The position numbers were made by a program, and so were the translations under genes. The notes below the pieces were generated by a model. The model had not been told where the DNA came from and did no database searches. It worked only from the letters and a program-made list of their open reading frames with translations. From contig CM043958.1 in NCBI GenBank assembly GCA_014529385.2, positions 89,799,025 to 89,863,024 on the forward strand: a stretch of DNA of 64,000 bases, read 5' to 3'. The stretch comes from Adiantum capillus-veneris. Taxonomy: Eukaryota; Streptophyta; Polypodiopsida; Polypodiales; Pteridaceae. The first letter of the stretch is position 1. The number at the start of each line of letters is the position of its first letter. Of this stretch, positions 53,963-64,000 are shown in pieces.

Positions 53963-54517
53963 ATGTGGAAAGGAATCAAGGAATTAGAGAAAACTCAAGT
54001 AAACATGCAAACAATACCCTTAAACACGGTAGGAGAATACTCTGAAGGGGAAGATGGCAATACCACACTCCCAGTTGAATTAGAAGGGGTCACCACCATG
54101 GCAATTCTTGACAGTGGAGCTGGTGTAGCCATCGCAACAAAGGATGTATGAAAGAAATGGGGGAAACTAGCTTTGAGGACCACCAGGATGAAGTTGCAAC
54201 TTGCTGACGGCTATATGGAGAGACCCATAGGGCTTTTGGAAAAGATAGTTGTTATGTCTTGAGAAATCAAGTACGAGCATACCTTTGCGATCGTGGATTT
54301 TGGCAAAAAAAAAAACTACGACGTAATACTTGGACGACCCTTCATGCGACAACTAAAGATGGTCCAAGATTGGGGCTATAATCACATATACCTCAGACAC
54401 ATAGAGACTACTACGAGAATAAATCTTAAAGACCATAGCTACAAAGATGTGGATAGAACCCCGATAGAGGAGTTTGATTCTGCTACCTTAGTAGGGTCGG
54501 AACTCCCAACCTGCTAG
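53963..54517 (+). pseudogene. Aspartic protease of the Ty3-type element
   Basis: TMAILDSGAGVAIATKDV carries the D-S-G active site. After an in-frame stop come RMKLQLADGYMERPIG and YDVILGRPFMRQLKMVQDWG, the second conserved protease block (ILG). Two stops interrupt it (near 54151 and 54260). Confidence 0.75.
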
Positions 54518-55378
54518 CTAGGAAAACCAAAGGAGTTATGGATGTGTTGGGCATCCAATTATGGAAGCCTAAAATGAGAAGAATGTATTCTAAAAAGAGC
54601 TATTGTGGATACAAAATACATTCTAGAACCTTTTCTAGAAGAGTCCTTAGAACCTTTAGAATGGACACATATTCTAGCAACCTTAGATGTGTGCACTATT
54701 GCAGAGGAACCGTCGACTAAGTTTTGTGACTAGGATGGTTATGATGTGGTTCCATACTCCATGTTTGAGTTAATAGAAGATGATGATTACCAAATCTCAG
54801 GACAATCAAGAAAATTTGAAAATGAGCAAGAAGTGGATGGGGAGCTGTTCCATGATTCTACACATCATCTTGAACAAGATGATGATGTAGATAATGAATG
54901 TTCCGACAAACCCAGTAAAATAGAGGAAATGATACCAGATGTTAGGTTTTACAATTTTCCGAATTAAAAAAAAAAGAAGGCAGCACACAAGGAAAGAGAT
55001 AACCTAATGCCACAAATGTGGAACAAAATGGAATTTTTATCTCTGGTAAAAGCGAAGATTGCATTAAAAACAAAATATCAGGTCAATTCTCTCAAGATCG
55101 AGACTCTAGGACAAAAGACAGTCTTAGGGACGTTAAAAAACGAACTCAAAAATTGAACGCGGAAAGAGAATTGAAAAAAATGGAAACAGAACTGAACCAA
55201 ATTGAGGACCAAAATGGACAAAAGTTGAACGTAAAAAGAAATACCAAGAGCTCAAAAAAACCCTAAGGGAAGTATGGACAACCGAAACAGAAAACGAAGA
55301 AGATGAGAAAGACAAGAGCGACAATTATACGAGTGTACCATTTCATTACAGAAAGTTCACTATTCAAGACCAGAAGAT

Positions 55379-56396
55379 ATGTTGATGCAGCCCAGACGAG
55401 AACGACGAGAGAAGGAGTCATATGACAGGCCGAAGGATGCAAAGAAAATAGACCTAGTAGAACCTAGAGAGAAACCTCAACCCGTCTATATAGCCACTGA
55501 TCTAAGTCAAAAAGAGGAAGAGGATCTTATCAGCCTTCTTCAAGAATATAAGGATGTGTTTGCATGGTCTTACAAGGACTTAAAAGGGAGTGGATCCGAC
55601 AATATGTCAGCATACTATCCCTTTAAAACTTGATGTGAAACCTAGCAGACAAAGGCCATACACACGTACAATGACACCTTTGTTAAGCTTATCAAGGAAG
55701 AGATCGATAAGCTGAAGGAGGTGGAGTTTATCTATGAGATAGAACACAAGATTGGGTGTCTCCAATTGTTGTGGTACCCAAAAACAATGGTAAACTCCGA
55801 GTGTGTGTCAACCTCAAAAAAGTCAATGCAGCCACGATGAGGGATAACTGTCCCTTACCAATTACGGACCACATCCTTGAATGAGTGGCAGGAAAGCGTG
55901 CATATATGGATTCTCTGGCTACAACCAGCTTGCAATTGCACCTAAGGACCAATCCAATATAAAATGATATTTGCCAAGAATGGGGCATATTTGCATATAG
56001 GGTCATGCCATTTGGGTTGACAAATGCACCTACAACATTTCAAAGATTGATGGCACATGCTTTCAAGGAATACTTGAAGATCTTCCTGGAAATCTATATG
56101 GATGACCTATGTGTACACTCTCTCCAAAGAGAGGAACATACGAAACACCTCAAAAAGGTATTTGAGAAATGCAGGACATATAGGATCTGTCTAGTCTAGA
56201 AAAGTGTGTTTTCGTGGTAAGACAAGGACAAATCTTGGGACATATAGTCTCGGAGAATGGCATATCCACAGATTTGGATAAGATTAAAGTGATTGTCGAA
56301 ATGCCTAAGCCAATCAATGCAAAGCAAGTACAGTGCTTTTTGGGGCATTGTGGTTATTACAGGAGGTTCATACACATTTATGCAATTGTCGCCTAA
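55379..56396 (+). pseudogene. Reverse transcriptase of the Ty3-type element
   Basis: Starts with YIATDLSQKEEEDLISLLQE and DVFAWSYKDLKG, typical of plant Ty3 pol. A broken middle (55640-56000) includes VVPKNNGKLRVCVN-like text. Then [20 protein letters not shown], the catalytic region IYMDDLCVHS (YMDD) and GHIVSENGISTDLDKIKVI. At least four frame breaks. Confidence 0.85.
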
Positions 56397-56414
56397 CCCC
56401 TATATAGACTTAAA

Positions 56415-56980
56415 GTGATCTTTGAATGGACAGATGAATGCGAGGAATCATTTAAGAAATTAACAGATGCCCTTGTATCAGCCCTGGTGGTAAAGGCACT
56501 TGATTGGGAAAAAATATTTCACTTTCATATAGATGCATCCGAATTTGCTATAGGATGTATTCTAGCTCAACCAAGAGAGGGAACCATGGATTTCCTAGTC
56601 AGCTATTCTAGCCGACAACTAAATAGTGCCAAAAAGAATTACACAAACATCGAAAGAGAGGGGCTTGGAATGATTTATGCTGCTAAGAAATTTTGGCATT
56701 ATCTAATAAGTTTGTGTTTTTCACATACCTTGTCAACAAACCATGCAACACTGGGCAAATTGTAAGATGGTTCATCATATTGTTGGAGTTTGACTTTACG
56801 GTAGTGGTTAAAAAGGGGAGGACGCATCTTAGAGCAGACCACCTTTCTCGAGTACCAAATGGAGAAGCTCCAGAGGGTATGGATGATGATCTCCTGGATG
56901 CATATCTCTTCAATATAGAAATGGTACATAAGCGGTCCCAAGAGATTGTAAAGCTACTATCACGGGGTGGAGAATTTGAC
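56415..56980 (+). pseudogene. RNase H of the Ty3-type element
   Basis: FEWTDECEESFKKLTDAL, FHIDASEFAIGCILAQP (catalytic Asp) and SRQLNSAKKNYTNIEREGLG, then DFTVVVKKGRTHLRADHLSR after a frame change, the usual end of this domain. Confidence 0.85.
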
Positions 56981-57119
56981 AAAACAAACGAAGACCTTAA
57001 ACGAAGAACAATCCATCAAGCTAAGAACTTTCAGTTGATTGGCGGACGTTTATATAATCTAGGTTCTGACGGTATCCTACGAGTGTGCATAAACCCTAAG
57101 GAATACAAAACCTATATTG

Positions 57120-58010
57120 CTGGAAGCACATAATCACGATTTAACATTTCATTGTTCATCCATAAAAACTTTCCAATGCTTGCGAAAATTAGGAGTGTAT
57201 TGGCCGACTATGCGTTCTAGCACAGCAGAGAGAGATAGAATTAGAAGCTCGTGATTTCACTCTGATTGAAAATCAGCTTTATAAAAGAGGAAAGGATAAC
57301 CAGCTTACGCTGTGCGCAACAAAGAACGTGTACATTCTAATACTGGAACAAGCACATTGAGGGATTAGTGAAGGCCATTTCTTAGGGAAAAAGACAACAA
57401 AATTTGTCCTCACTTTTGGAATATGGTGGCCAACATTACATATGGACGCGAGCAAATATACAAAATGATGTGAATTGTGTCAACGAACCAACCTGCCAAT
57501 AAAGCGGGATGAGAGGCCATTACAGCCAATGATGGGAGCTAGAGTGTTTGCTAAGTGGAGAATAGACTTTGTAGGACCAATCTCACTCCCTGCTTACAAG
57601 ACACATGCCCAGTATATCATAGTGGCCACAGTTAAAGCTACACAAAAGGCTAATGCCAGGACTACTGCACAATTTCTATATGAAAATTTCTTTGTTAGAT
57701 ATGGTCTACCTATAGAAATTGTCAGTGATCGAGGCAAATATTTCATAAATGAGATGATCAAAAATCTTCTTGAAGACTTCATGATAGTTCATAAGAAGTC
57801 ATCTCCCTACCACCCATAGGCTAATGGCTAGGAAGAAGCTATGAATAGGCTAATGGCTAGGCAGAAGCTATAAATAAGACCCTATGTACAATCTTAACTA
57901 AGATAGTGTTAGAGTCTAGAACGGATTAGGATGAGAAGTTACATTCAACATTATGGGCTTATAGAATTGCTTACAAAACCTCGATAGGAACAACACCATA
58001 CACATGGTGT
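57120..58010 (+). pseudogene. Integrase of the Ty3-type element (mosaic)
   Basis: Two N-terminal zinc-region fragments occur in a row (about 57120-57215 and 57230-57480), followed by the core: WRIDFVGPISLP, LPIEIVSDRGKYF and SSPYHP with stops after it. A short direct repeat of the GCTAATGGCTAGGCAGAAGC segment at about 57820-57870 lies at the third catalytic position. Confidence 0.75.
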
Positions 58011-58059
58011 TTGAAGTTAATGCCCATGGAATTCTTAATCCCAACACTGAGAGTAGCAA

Positions 58060-58388
58060 AATGTCTAGTAACAGACTTTGACACAGAGAACATGCAGAAG
58101 CCAAAAATTGCTATCAAACCAGGACACAATCAAGTGAAGGCGACAGCAATGTTTGATTCCGGTGCTCACGGCAACTTGATCTCCTACAGTCTTTACAAGC
58201 AACTTCAACTTGACAATCAATTACAGGAGACAAAACAAAAACTCCACAGTTATTCACAACACTCAATCAAGGTAATGGGATGGATGGTGCTCATAATACA
58301 TGTCAACCAACATGTCTATCCACATAGATTCTATGTGGTAGAAGATACACACACACAACATGCCTTATTGCTAGGGCAACCTTGGTAG
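58060..58388 (+). pseudogene. Second retropepsin-like fragment
   Basis: TAMFDSGAHGNLISYSLYKQ (D-S-G site) and HALLLGQPW (second block) in one frame that is fused in front to an integrase end (MEFLIPTLRVAK). It is not similar to the protease at 53963-54517, so it belongs to another element type. Confidence 0.65.
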
Positions 58389-59290
58389 AGAACGTATAAT
58401 GTACAACTTGACTGGAGTCAGAACACTATGAATATACAATCTAATTCAGACAAACAGTAAGTTCCTTTCGCTATAAGAGCTACAAAAAAACGATCTGTAC
58501 TGCAACCGACAGATAAAGGAAAGCAGCCCTTACAAACACCCATTGTTCAACAATGGAGTCCAAAGAGAGATATAATGCAGGCAAAGCAAGTCAGTGGGGT
58601 AAATACCCTTGTCCACAACGGGTGTTCGATGAGTTATAAGCAAACACACAGATTTCACAAAAGTACACCCCAACGAACCCCACATACTCCGCAAAACAAA
58701 GCTATCAAGAAAATTTGGATAAAAAAAGATAAAGTTACCAGGGATGAGTAAAGATTAATTGCGGATCACTCTCCAACGACAACCACTATAAATAGAAAGC
58801 TTAAACCGAACTCTCGCCAAACAGATATGGGTACCAAATCAGTTACTTATGGATCAAATCAAGCATTAAAAAATCTGGATTTGAAAGCAACAACCTCAGG
58901 AACTGCCTCAAGTACAATTCTTCTACAAAAAAACAACGGCACGTCCCAGTCCATTAATACCCATAGTTCAGATTTGGATACCTAAACAACGAACAGTCAC
59001 ATATACAAAGACAATGTGAGGCCTGGCTTCAAAACCTCTGTTGACTATCAAAGAAAGAGCAAGGATATTGGAGAGTTTATTGTTTCTCCACCCTCACCAG
59101 GATCATACTTCCCTACGAAACTTCAACATCAAATGCCAATACGCATCATGCTTATATCTTCCTCTTGCACAACATTAATTTTTCCATGCATTGCTTGAGT
59201 ATGCATATAGGGCCCCAACATTAGCACCTTCTTGAGTCCCATACACAGCACATACCCTTGGGCGATACACCGTCGTCCAGGAGGAATTCG
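58389..59290 (+). other. Decayed element sequence
   Basis: Low-complexity K/T/Q-rich frames after the second protease; probably part of the same foreign element. Nothing else recognised. Confidence 0.35.
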
Positions 59291-59294
59291 ACTA

Positions 59295-59308
59295 GGAAGG
59301 GGGGAGGC
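59295..59308 (+). promoter_or_regulatory. Polypurine tract candidate
   Basis: GGAAGGGGGGAGGC, the expected site before a 3' LTR; a TG start at about 59316 (TGTGGAACC) would fit. Confidence 0.5.
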
Positions 59309-59699
59309 ATCTCAATGTGGAACCGACAAGCTATAAGTGTAAAAAGGGGCACTGTTTTCCATGATTTTACGGGTTTTTATGTTTGATTGCAAATATTTTG
59401 GTAAACCCAAGTAAATATGCCCTTAATAACTGTGTGATAATAGATGACAAAGGACAAACACCAAGATGAGCCTTTAGGCATGTATGTATATATGAAAAAT
59501 CGCAATTTTCATGCTAAAAAGGTGAGAAAACGGAAAAAGCCGGCCAAAAATACTACGGATAGATTTATATAGTGATTTATTATGCTATTATCTAATTGTC
59601 TTGATTTTTGGATAATTTTCGGGTCAAGTTAGATATTTTCCTTTATTTTTGATTAATTTTTTAGGAAAAAACAAAGAAAAATAGAAAAAGCATATGAAA

Positions 59700-60266
59700 T
59701 AGACATGGTGACAAAAGAAAAATATGGGAGTGATCAATAAGTGAACGACAACTTATGGCGAAGATGGGAAAAGTTACGAAAAACCAATGTGACCAATTTT
59801 TGGACGAAATGACAAATTTTCCAAAAACAGAGCAATCGGAGTCCAAATGAAGAAATTTATGAGTTTAAAGCACATTTCACAACAAGATAGGAGCACAAGT
59901 CAAATTTGGTAAAAAGTGGTCTAGGGAACCCCGCTATAAATTTCTTTGGGCCCACTTAGTAGCTGATTTTCTTAAGAAATAGTGACATGGTGACAAAAGA
60001 AAAATATGGGAGTGATTAGTAAGTGAACGTCAACTTATGGTGAAGATGGGTTGCAATTATGAGAAAAGTTGCGGAAAGTCGATGTGATCATTTTTTTTGG
60101 AGGAAATGACAAATTTTCTGAAAACAGAGCAATCGGAGTCCAAATGAAGAAATTTATGAGCCTAAAGTACATTTCGCAACAAGATGGGAGCACATGTCAA
60201 ATTTGGTAAAAAGTGGTCCAGGGAACCTCGATATAAGTTTCTTTGGGTCCACTTAGTACCTCAATT
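59700..60266. repeat. 282-bp tandem duplication carrying TATA boxes
   Basis: Two units start with GACATGGTGACAAAAG (59702 and 59984). Each ends with a TATA-like box (GCTATAAATTTC near 59932; GATATAAGTTTC near 60230) and TTTGGGCCCAC or TTTGGGTCCAC. Looks like a duplicated U3 region of an LTR. Confidence 0.8.
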
Positions 60267-61339
60267 TCACTATTCACAAGTGACAGAGAGGTTGAGAGAC
60301 CTAGAGCGCTCGGACCTTCTACGACTCCGTACGATGCACACAACACACCGACCGACACCAGACATGAGAGGTAGCCTCGTTACCATGAGATTTTCTTGTT
60401 CTATACTCTCATTGTCACGAAAAACTTCAAAAAAGTACAATGTGGCATTGCGAGGAAGAAATCAAAATGGGGCCGTAACGCATCAACCAGCCAACTGGTA
60501 GCTACAAGACTTGACAGGGGTTAACCTTAACCTAAAAGAACACCTCTATGACCACCAATGTAGGTTTAGGTCAACCGAAAAAACCCTAACCTCTTTGGGC
60601 ACGACAAAGACAGATCGGGAAGGAATCACCGAAACAACGCGAAACTTCATGAGAAGTTATGTCTCAAGCATGTTTATAAGCCAAGTTAGCCTCCTCCCGA
60701 ACCTATCATCAAAAAGTGGACCAAAACATCGAGTAAGGCTTCGGAACCGCAAAACGTCATTTGGGCCTCACGGTCAAGCTAGGTGTCTGTTAGCCACCAA
60801 ACTTCACAGGCGTCATTGACATATCATCAACGACCAACATATATGGTCAAACATCAAGAAAAGTTGTTGTCGACCATCTCCTCAACAAAAGATGCTATTT
60901 GAGCGACAAATTGCCAAAAAGGGTATCTGTGAGTTCAAATGATTCATCAAAGCGACAGGAGGGTGCCCCGAAGCATCCACATGCAGGGGAATTAAAGCTC
61001 GAGAATAATCATTGCGGGAACACGTCCTTAAATGAAGAAATCTCCTTCGGAGACTGGAAGTCCAAATAGGGAGTTTCTAAGTTGAACATATGACTTTTAA
61101 AGTTGAAAATCAGCTATTAGGGCTTAGGGCACAATCATAAATCATCCCAAAGATCAAAAACATTTTTTATCACTGAAGACATCATACATGTAACATTTAA
61201 TGGCCTAAAAACTTGTGTGTAACGGAAATTAGCATGAACATAGTGGGCATTTCATTAGAATAGATTCCTAATGAGAATTACAAGAGTGCTTGGGTGGAGA
61301 GAGCAACAAAAAGCATAACACCTAGTTAGATAGCATGAA
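60267..61339. other. No gene recognised
   Basis: Open frames at 60184-60501 and 60511-60819 show no known motifs. Probably the R-U5 part of an LTR and beyond. Confidence 0.35.
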
Positions 61340-61978
61340 CAATACTTTCAAAAGAGAGAGAAATTAAGCTATTGAAAACAGTTGAGGACCGGATTTGCAT
61401 GGAGCCGGTCCCCCCTCGAAAAGGCTTTGTATTATGGTTTCTCCCATCAAGAGAGACATTGTACAATACAATTCTTTGTGTTCCTTCAAGACTAGCCAGT
61501 GCAATGAAGATGAAAGCTTCATGCACTAAGCAAAACACTTAGCAAACACAACATCAATTATTCCCGGTCTCAAACCCAAGACCTCACACACCTTCGAAGA
61601 TGGTGAGAGCTAGGAGGGTATGAGAGTAGATTGAGAGGAAGAAGGAGTATTCTTACGAGAAAGATGTACATCTCCTCACATAATCACTCATATTAGCATA
61701 GCTTAGCTTAGTAATTAGCATGGTAGAGGAGATGAGCATGCATTGAAGCTTGGCTCTTGGTTGGATTTGCATCACAAAGCCAAGAGTTGTTGGTGTAGGC
61801 CTCCCTTCTCACAAGCTTGGAGTAGGTGGTAAGCTTTGCATTAAAGCTTGAGAAGGAGAGAGAGTCTTCTTTTCTTCACACATGAGATTGTGTGAATGTG
61901 TGTGTGATAATGCCTTGCAAAAATCAGCCCCCTCTCTCTCTCGGTCGACCCCTCTTGCTATTTGCTCATGCTCTACCC

Positions 61979-62310
61979 TCATTGGACCTCCCCAGGCCTA
62001 GCCAATGGTAATTAAGCAGTATAAGTGATAGCCTTCTGACATGTGTCCCCCTTTCCCCTTTTGTGAGAGCTTTAGGTAATTTAATAATTCAACTAAACTC
62101 TCATTGGACCCCTTTGCCTCCTGGCCAATAGGAATCAAGCAAGCCATTGGGTTGCTGAATGCTCATTGGACCCCTTTAGAGACTGTCCAATAGTCTTCTA
62201 GAGGACTTAATTCTCATTGGTTCTTTTATTAAGTGTTTTTAAATTAATTAAACTAGATTTACTCTAGTCTAATTCTCATTGGTCCACCTCCAAGGCCATC
62301 CAATAGGAAT
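61979..62310. promoter_or_regulatory. Array of paired CCAAT boxes
   Basis: CTCATTGG is followed 16 to 23 bp later by CCAAT in four units (61979-62016, 62100-62140, 62162-62192, 62276-62310), plus a lone CTCATTGG at 62213. ATTGG is the inverted CCAAT box. Confidence 0.7.
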
Positions 62311-62382
62311 TGGGTACACCTTGTGGGCATCTGGGCTAGGGAGTTGACATGTGTCCCTCATTCCCTTTGTGTAAAGGGAGCT

Positions 62383-62386
<4 letters not shown>

Positions 62387-62429
<43 letters not shown>
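62387..62429. repeat. (GT)n microsatellite
   Basis: About 21 GT units. Confidence 0.95.
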
Positions 62430-62786
62430 CTTTCTCTCTCATCCCCTACAAGCAAGGCTTGCCCCCTCCTAAGTAGGGATTTGTAAAGACTTTTTTGACA
62501 CACACAAAGCATCCAATTCCCCCATGGTTGACCTTTTGACACAACCTTTGAATTTTGGAAGTCTTAATGGGCTGAACCTTAGGATCTTTTTAGCCCATTG
62601 TTGCACACGGCTCTTTTGCAGATGGCCCCCCCTTTGGATCCCTCTTTTCCCTCCTTTGGATCCCTACTGTGGCCGGTCTGCTAGCTTAACCAATATTCTA
62701 GCTTTTTCTCCCCTGGCACTTCCCCATATTAAATGATCAGTTTAACATGAGAAAATCATTTAGGAGAATTAGATATTGATTATTAT

Positions 62787-64000
62787 GACAATACGTGTAT
62801 GATGTCTCAAAGTCAGATTTTGCACAAAAAGCACTCACATGACTTCACCGACCCATTCTGCATACCCTAAACATGGAGCACATAAGACTTCATCAGATTT
62901 GGAGCCAAATAGGGTACTCAACACCCATAAAACGCAAAGTCTCGGCCTAATCCCAATTTTTTTGGCTCTGGATTTATCAAAAGTGCTTCAAATCATGTGA
63001 GATTTTATACACAACATAAACATAGCCTATACAGCACATGTCTATGCTCAAAAATGCATTTTGAAAATTTAGACATTATAAGCGTATGAAGTCTAAACAT
63101 GTCACAGAGGAGTGCTGCCAACATTTTGGACATTCAGACTTATAAAGCATATCACACCTAGCCTCTACACCACTTTTGGACAAATTTAAGAGTGTTTTGA
63201 TCACCACTCACATCAATTTCCAAATCAAAGTGTCATAACCTGTTTTTATGACCTTGAACTCAAGAGCACCTGTCCAATTTCATATTTGCACCTATTAAAG
63301 CCATACCAACATCGTGGGCTACCTCTACCACAAGTCTAAGCCAAAAATTCCAAAATAGACATATATGAGTATAATGTCTAAAAGCCTTGAATTGACAAGA
63401 TGTAGTGGTTTTGAAAACTTTAACTCTTTGTACACATCATCATGGACTCCTCAACACACTTTAATCACAAATGGAGGTGTTTCGACCTTCAATCACTCAA
63501 GAGAGTGGAATCCTGTGTAATGAAACCTCTTGAAGCTCCTTGACACAATTCCCATGTTCAAATTCATATCAAAGATCATGGGCACCTTGCACAAGCCATA
63601 TACAACGTACCTATGAAATATCAAGCTCTTTTGCATCGATTGACTTTATACGTGTATAATGTCTAAACTTTTATACAGAGGCCAAACCACACAATTTTCA
63701 GCACAAGCTTGTTCACGATGTTGTATATAAATCATGCCTTCAATTTGGACAAGTTTGGGCTAGGTGATGACCACTTGGAGCACAAAATAAAAAAAACCCA
63801 ACAAAGGAAGCATTCTAGGTCCCCAAACATATGACTCGTCTCCAAATCAAAATCAGAGATGACCAATGGCATCCTAATCACCAATGGAAGTTACAAAGCA
63901 AATCTAACCCAAAAATATCAATGAAGATGTTATATGCGTATAACATCTCCCAAAAGCCAAATGATAATTCTGGGCAGAATTTTCACTTCCAATGTCTTTA
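62787..64000. repeat. Palindrome cluster 2 (about 285-bp phasing)
   Basis: Dyads at 62787-62806, 63072-63093, 63358-63378, 63642-63663 and 63926-63947; start-to-start spacings 285, 286, 284 and 284. Core consensus ATTATAYGCGTATAATGTC with variants. The array probably continues past the window end. Confidence 0.88.

Larger units (their letters stand above)
49265..59310 (+). mobile_element. Decayed, mosaic Ty3-type element (plus)
   Basis: Primer site at 49265, a 2.3-kb leader with palindromes, gag-like frames (51652-53386), protease (about 54050-54517), RT (55379-56396), RNase H (56415-56900), integrase (57120-58010), then a second, unrelated protease fragment (58060-58388) and a polypurine tract at 59295-59308. 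Many stops and frame changes. Duplicate integrase N-terminal parts and two proteases suggest recombination between families. Confidence 0.7.
61340..62720 (-). repeat. LTR-like sequence
   Basis: Near 61386-61412 a GACCGG...CCGGTC hairpin followed by a C-run mirrors the GGGGACCAG...CTGGTCCCC hairpin in the complete Ty3 LTR, in the same orientation. The rest lacks coding capacity. Boundaries uncertain. Confidence 0.4.

Noticed and set aside
61179-61198. A further member of the palindrome family (GACATCATACATGTAACATT)
   Set aside because: Only one half fits and it is not in phase with cluster 2.
49788-64000. CRISPR-like array from regularly spaced palindromes
   Set aside because: Spacing of about 285 bp, diverged repeat units, plant context and no cas genes. 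The spacing is far outside CRISPR ranges.
1-64000. tRNA or rRNA genes
   Set aside because: I saw no convincing A/B box pair with a cloverleaf or rRNA motif by eye. A dedicated tRNA search was not possible.

Overview
The window is eukaryotic and looks like part of a large, repeat-rich land-plant genome. The evidence is one intron-containing ABC transporter gene of the plant ABCC (MRP) type, surrounded and interrupted by LINEs, Ty3 chromovirus and other Ty3-type elements, a Ty1/copia element, LTR fragments and very many (TC)n, (AC)n and (GT)n microsatellites. I cannot fix the species. The LINE types and microsatellite load would fit a fern or another non-angiosperm, but that is a guess.

The only host gene I can support is on the minus strand, 40692 down to 10423. 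By joining consensus splice sites I recover 11 coding exons that stay in frame for 1510 codons plus stop, with TMD0-TMD1-NBD1-TMD2-NBD2 order. Exon 3 is only 87 bp. Intron 3, between exon 3 (37899) and exon 4 (16003), is about 21.9 kb and holds a near-complete Ty3 chromovirus (17492-25225, 5-bp target duplication CCTGC), three or four copies of one LINE family, and parts of other LTR elements. Intron 7 carries a 139-bp tandem duplication that copies the exon 8 acceptor.

Regions: 1-4300 decayed LINE (minus); 4661-8646 LINE family A copy 1 (minus); 9227-9382 a 156-bp near-perfect palindrome; 10423-16003 exons 11 to 4; 16185-16680 foldback element; 17492-25225 Ty3 chromovirus (minus); 25538-33850 LINE family A copies 2, a 3' fragment and copy 3, head to tail (plus); 33971-35700 an LTR with LINE copy 4 inside its (GA)n tract; 36885-37700 LTR-element remnants; 37899-40692 exons 3 to 1; 42290-43600 Ty3 remnant (minus); 44456-48425 copia element with a tandem duplication (minus); 48490-60300 a decayed, mosaic Ty3-type element (plus); 61340-62720 LTR-like sequence with CCAAT-box pairs; 62787-64000 a palindrome array.

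Two observations stand out. First, LINE family A has a conserved 3' end and is repeatedly bordered by (TC)n/(GA)n, once also (AC)n, tracts, including one copy lying inside a (GA)n tract of an LTR. This suggests microsatellite-directed insertion. Its ORF1 also resembles the coiled-coil/RRM ORF1p of vertebrate L1. Second, two separate clusters (49.8-51.3 kb and 62.8-63.95 kb) carry a roughly 20-bp dyad, best form ACATTATACGCGTATAATGT, recurring about every 285 bp while the sequence between has diverged.
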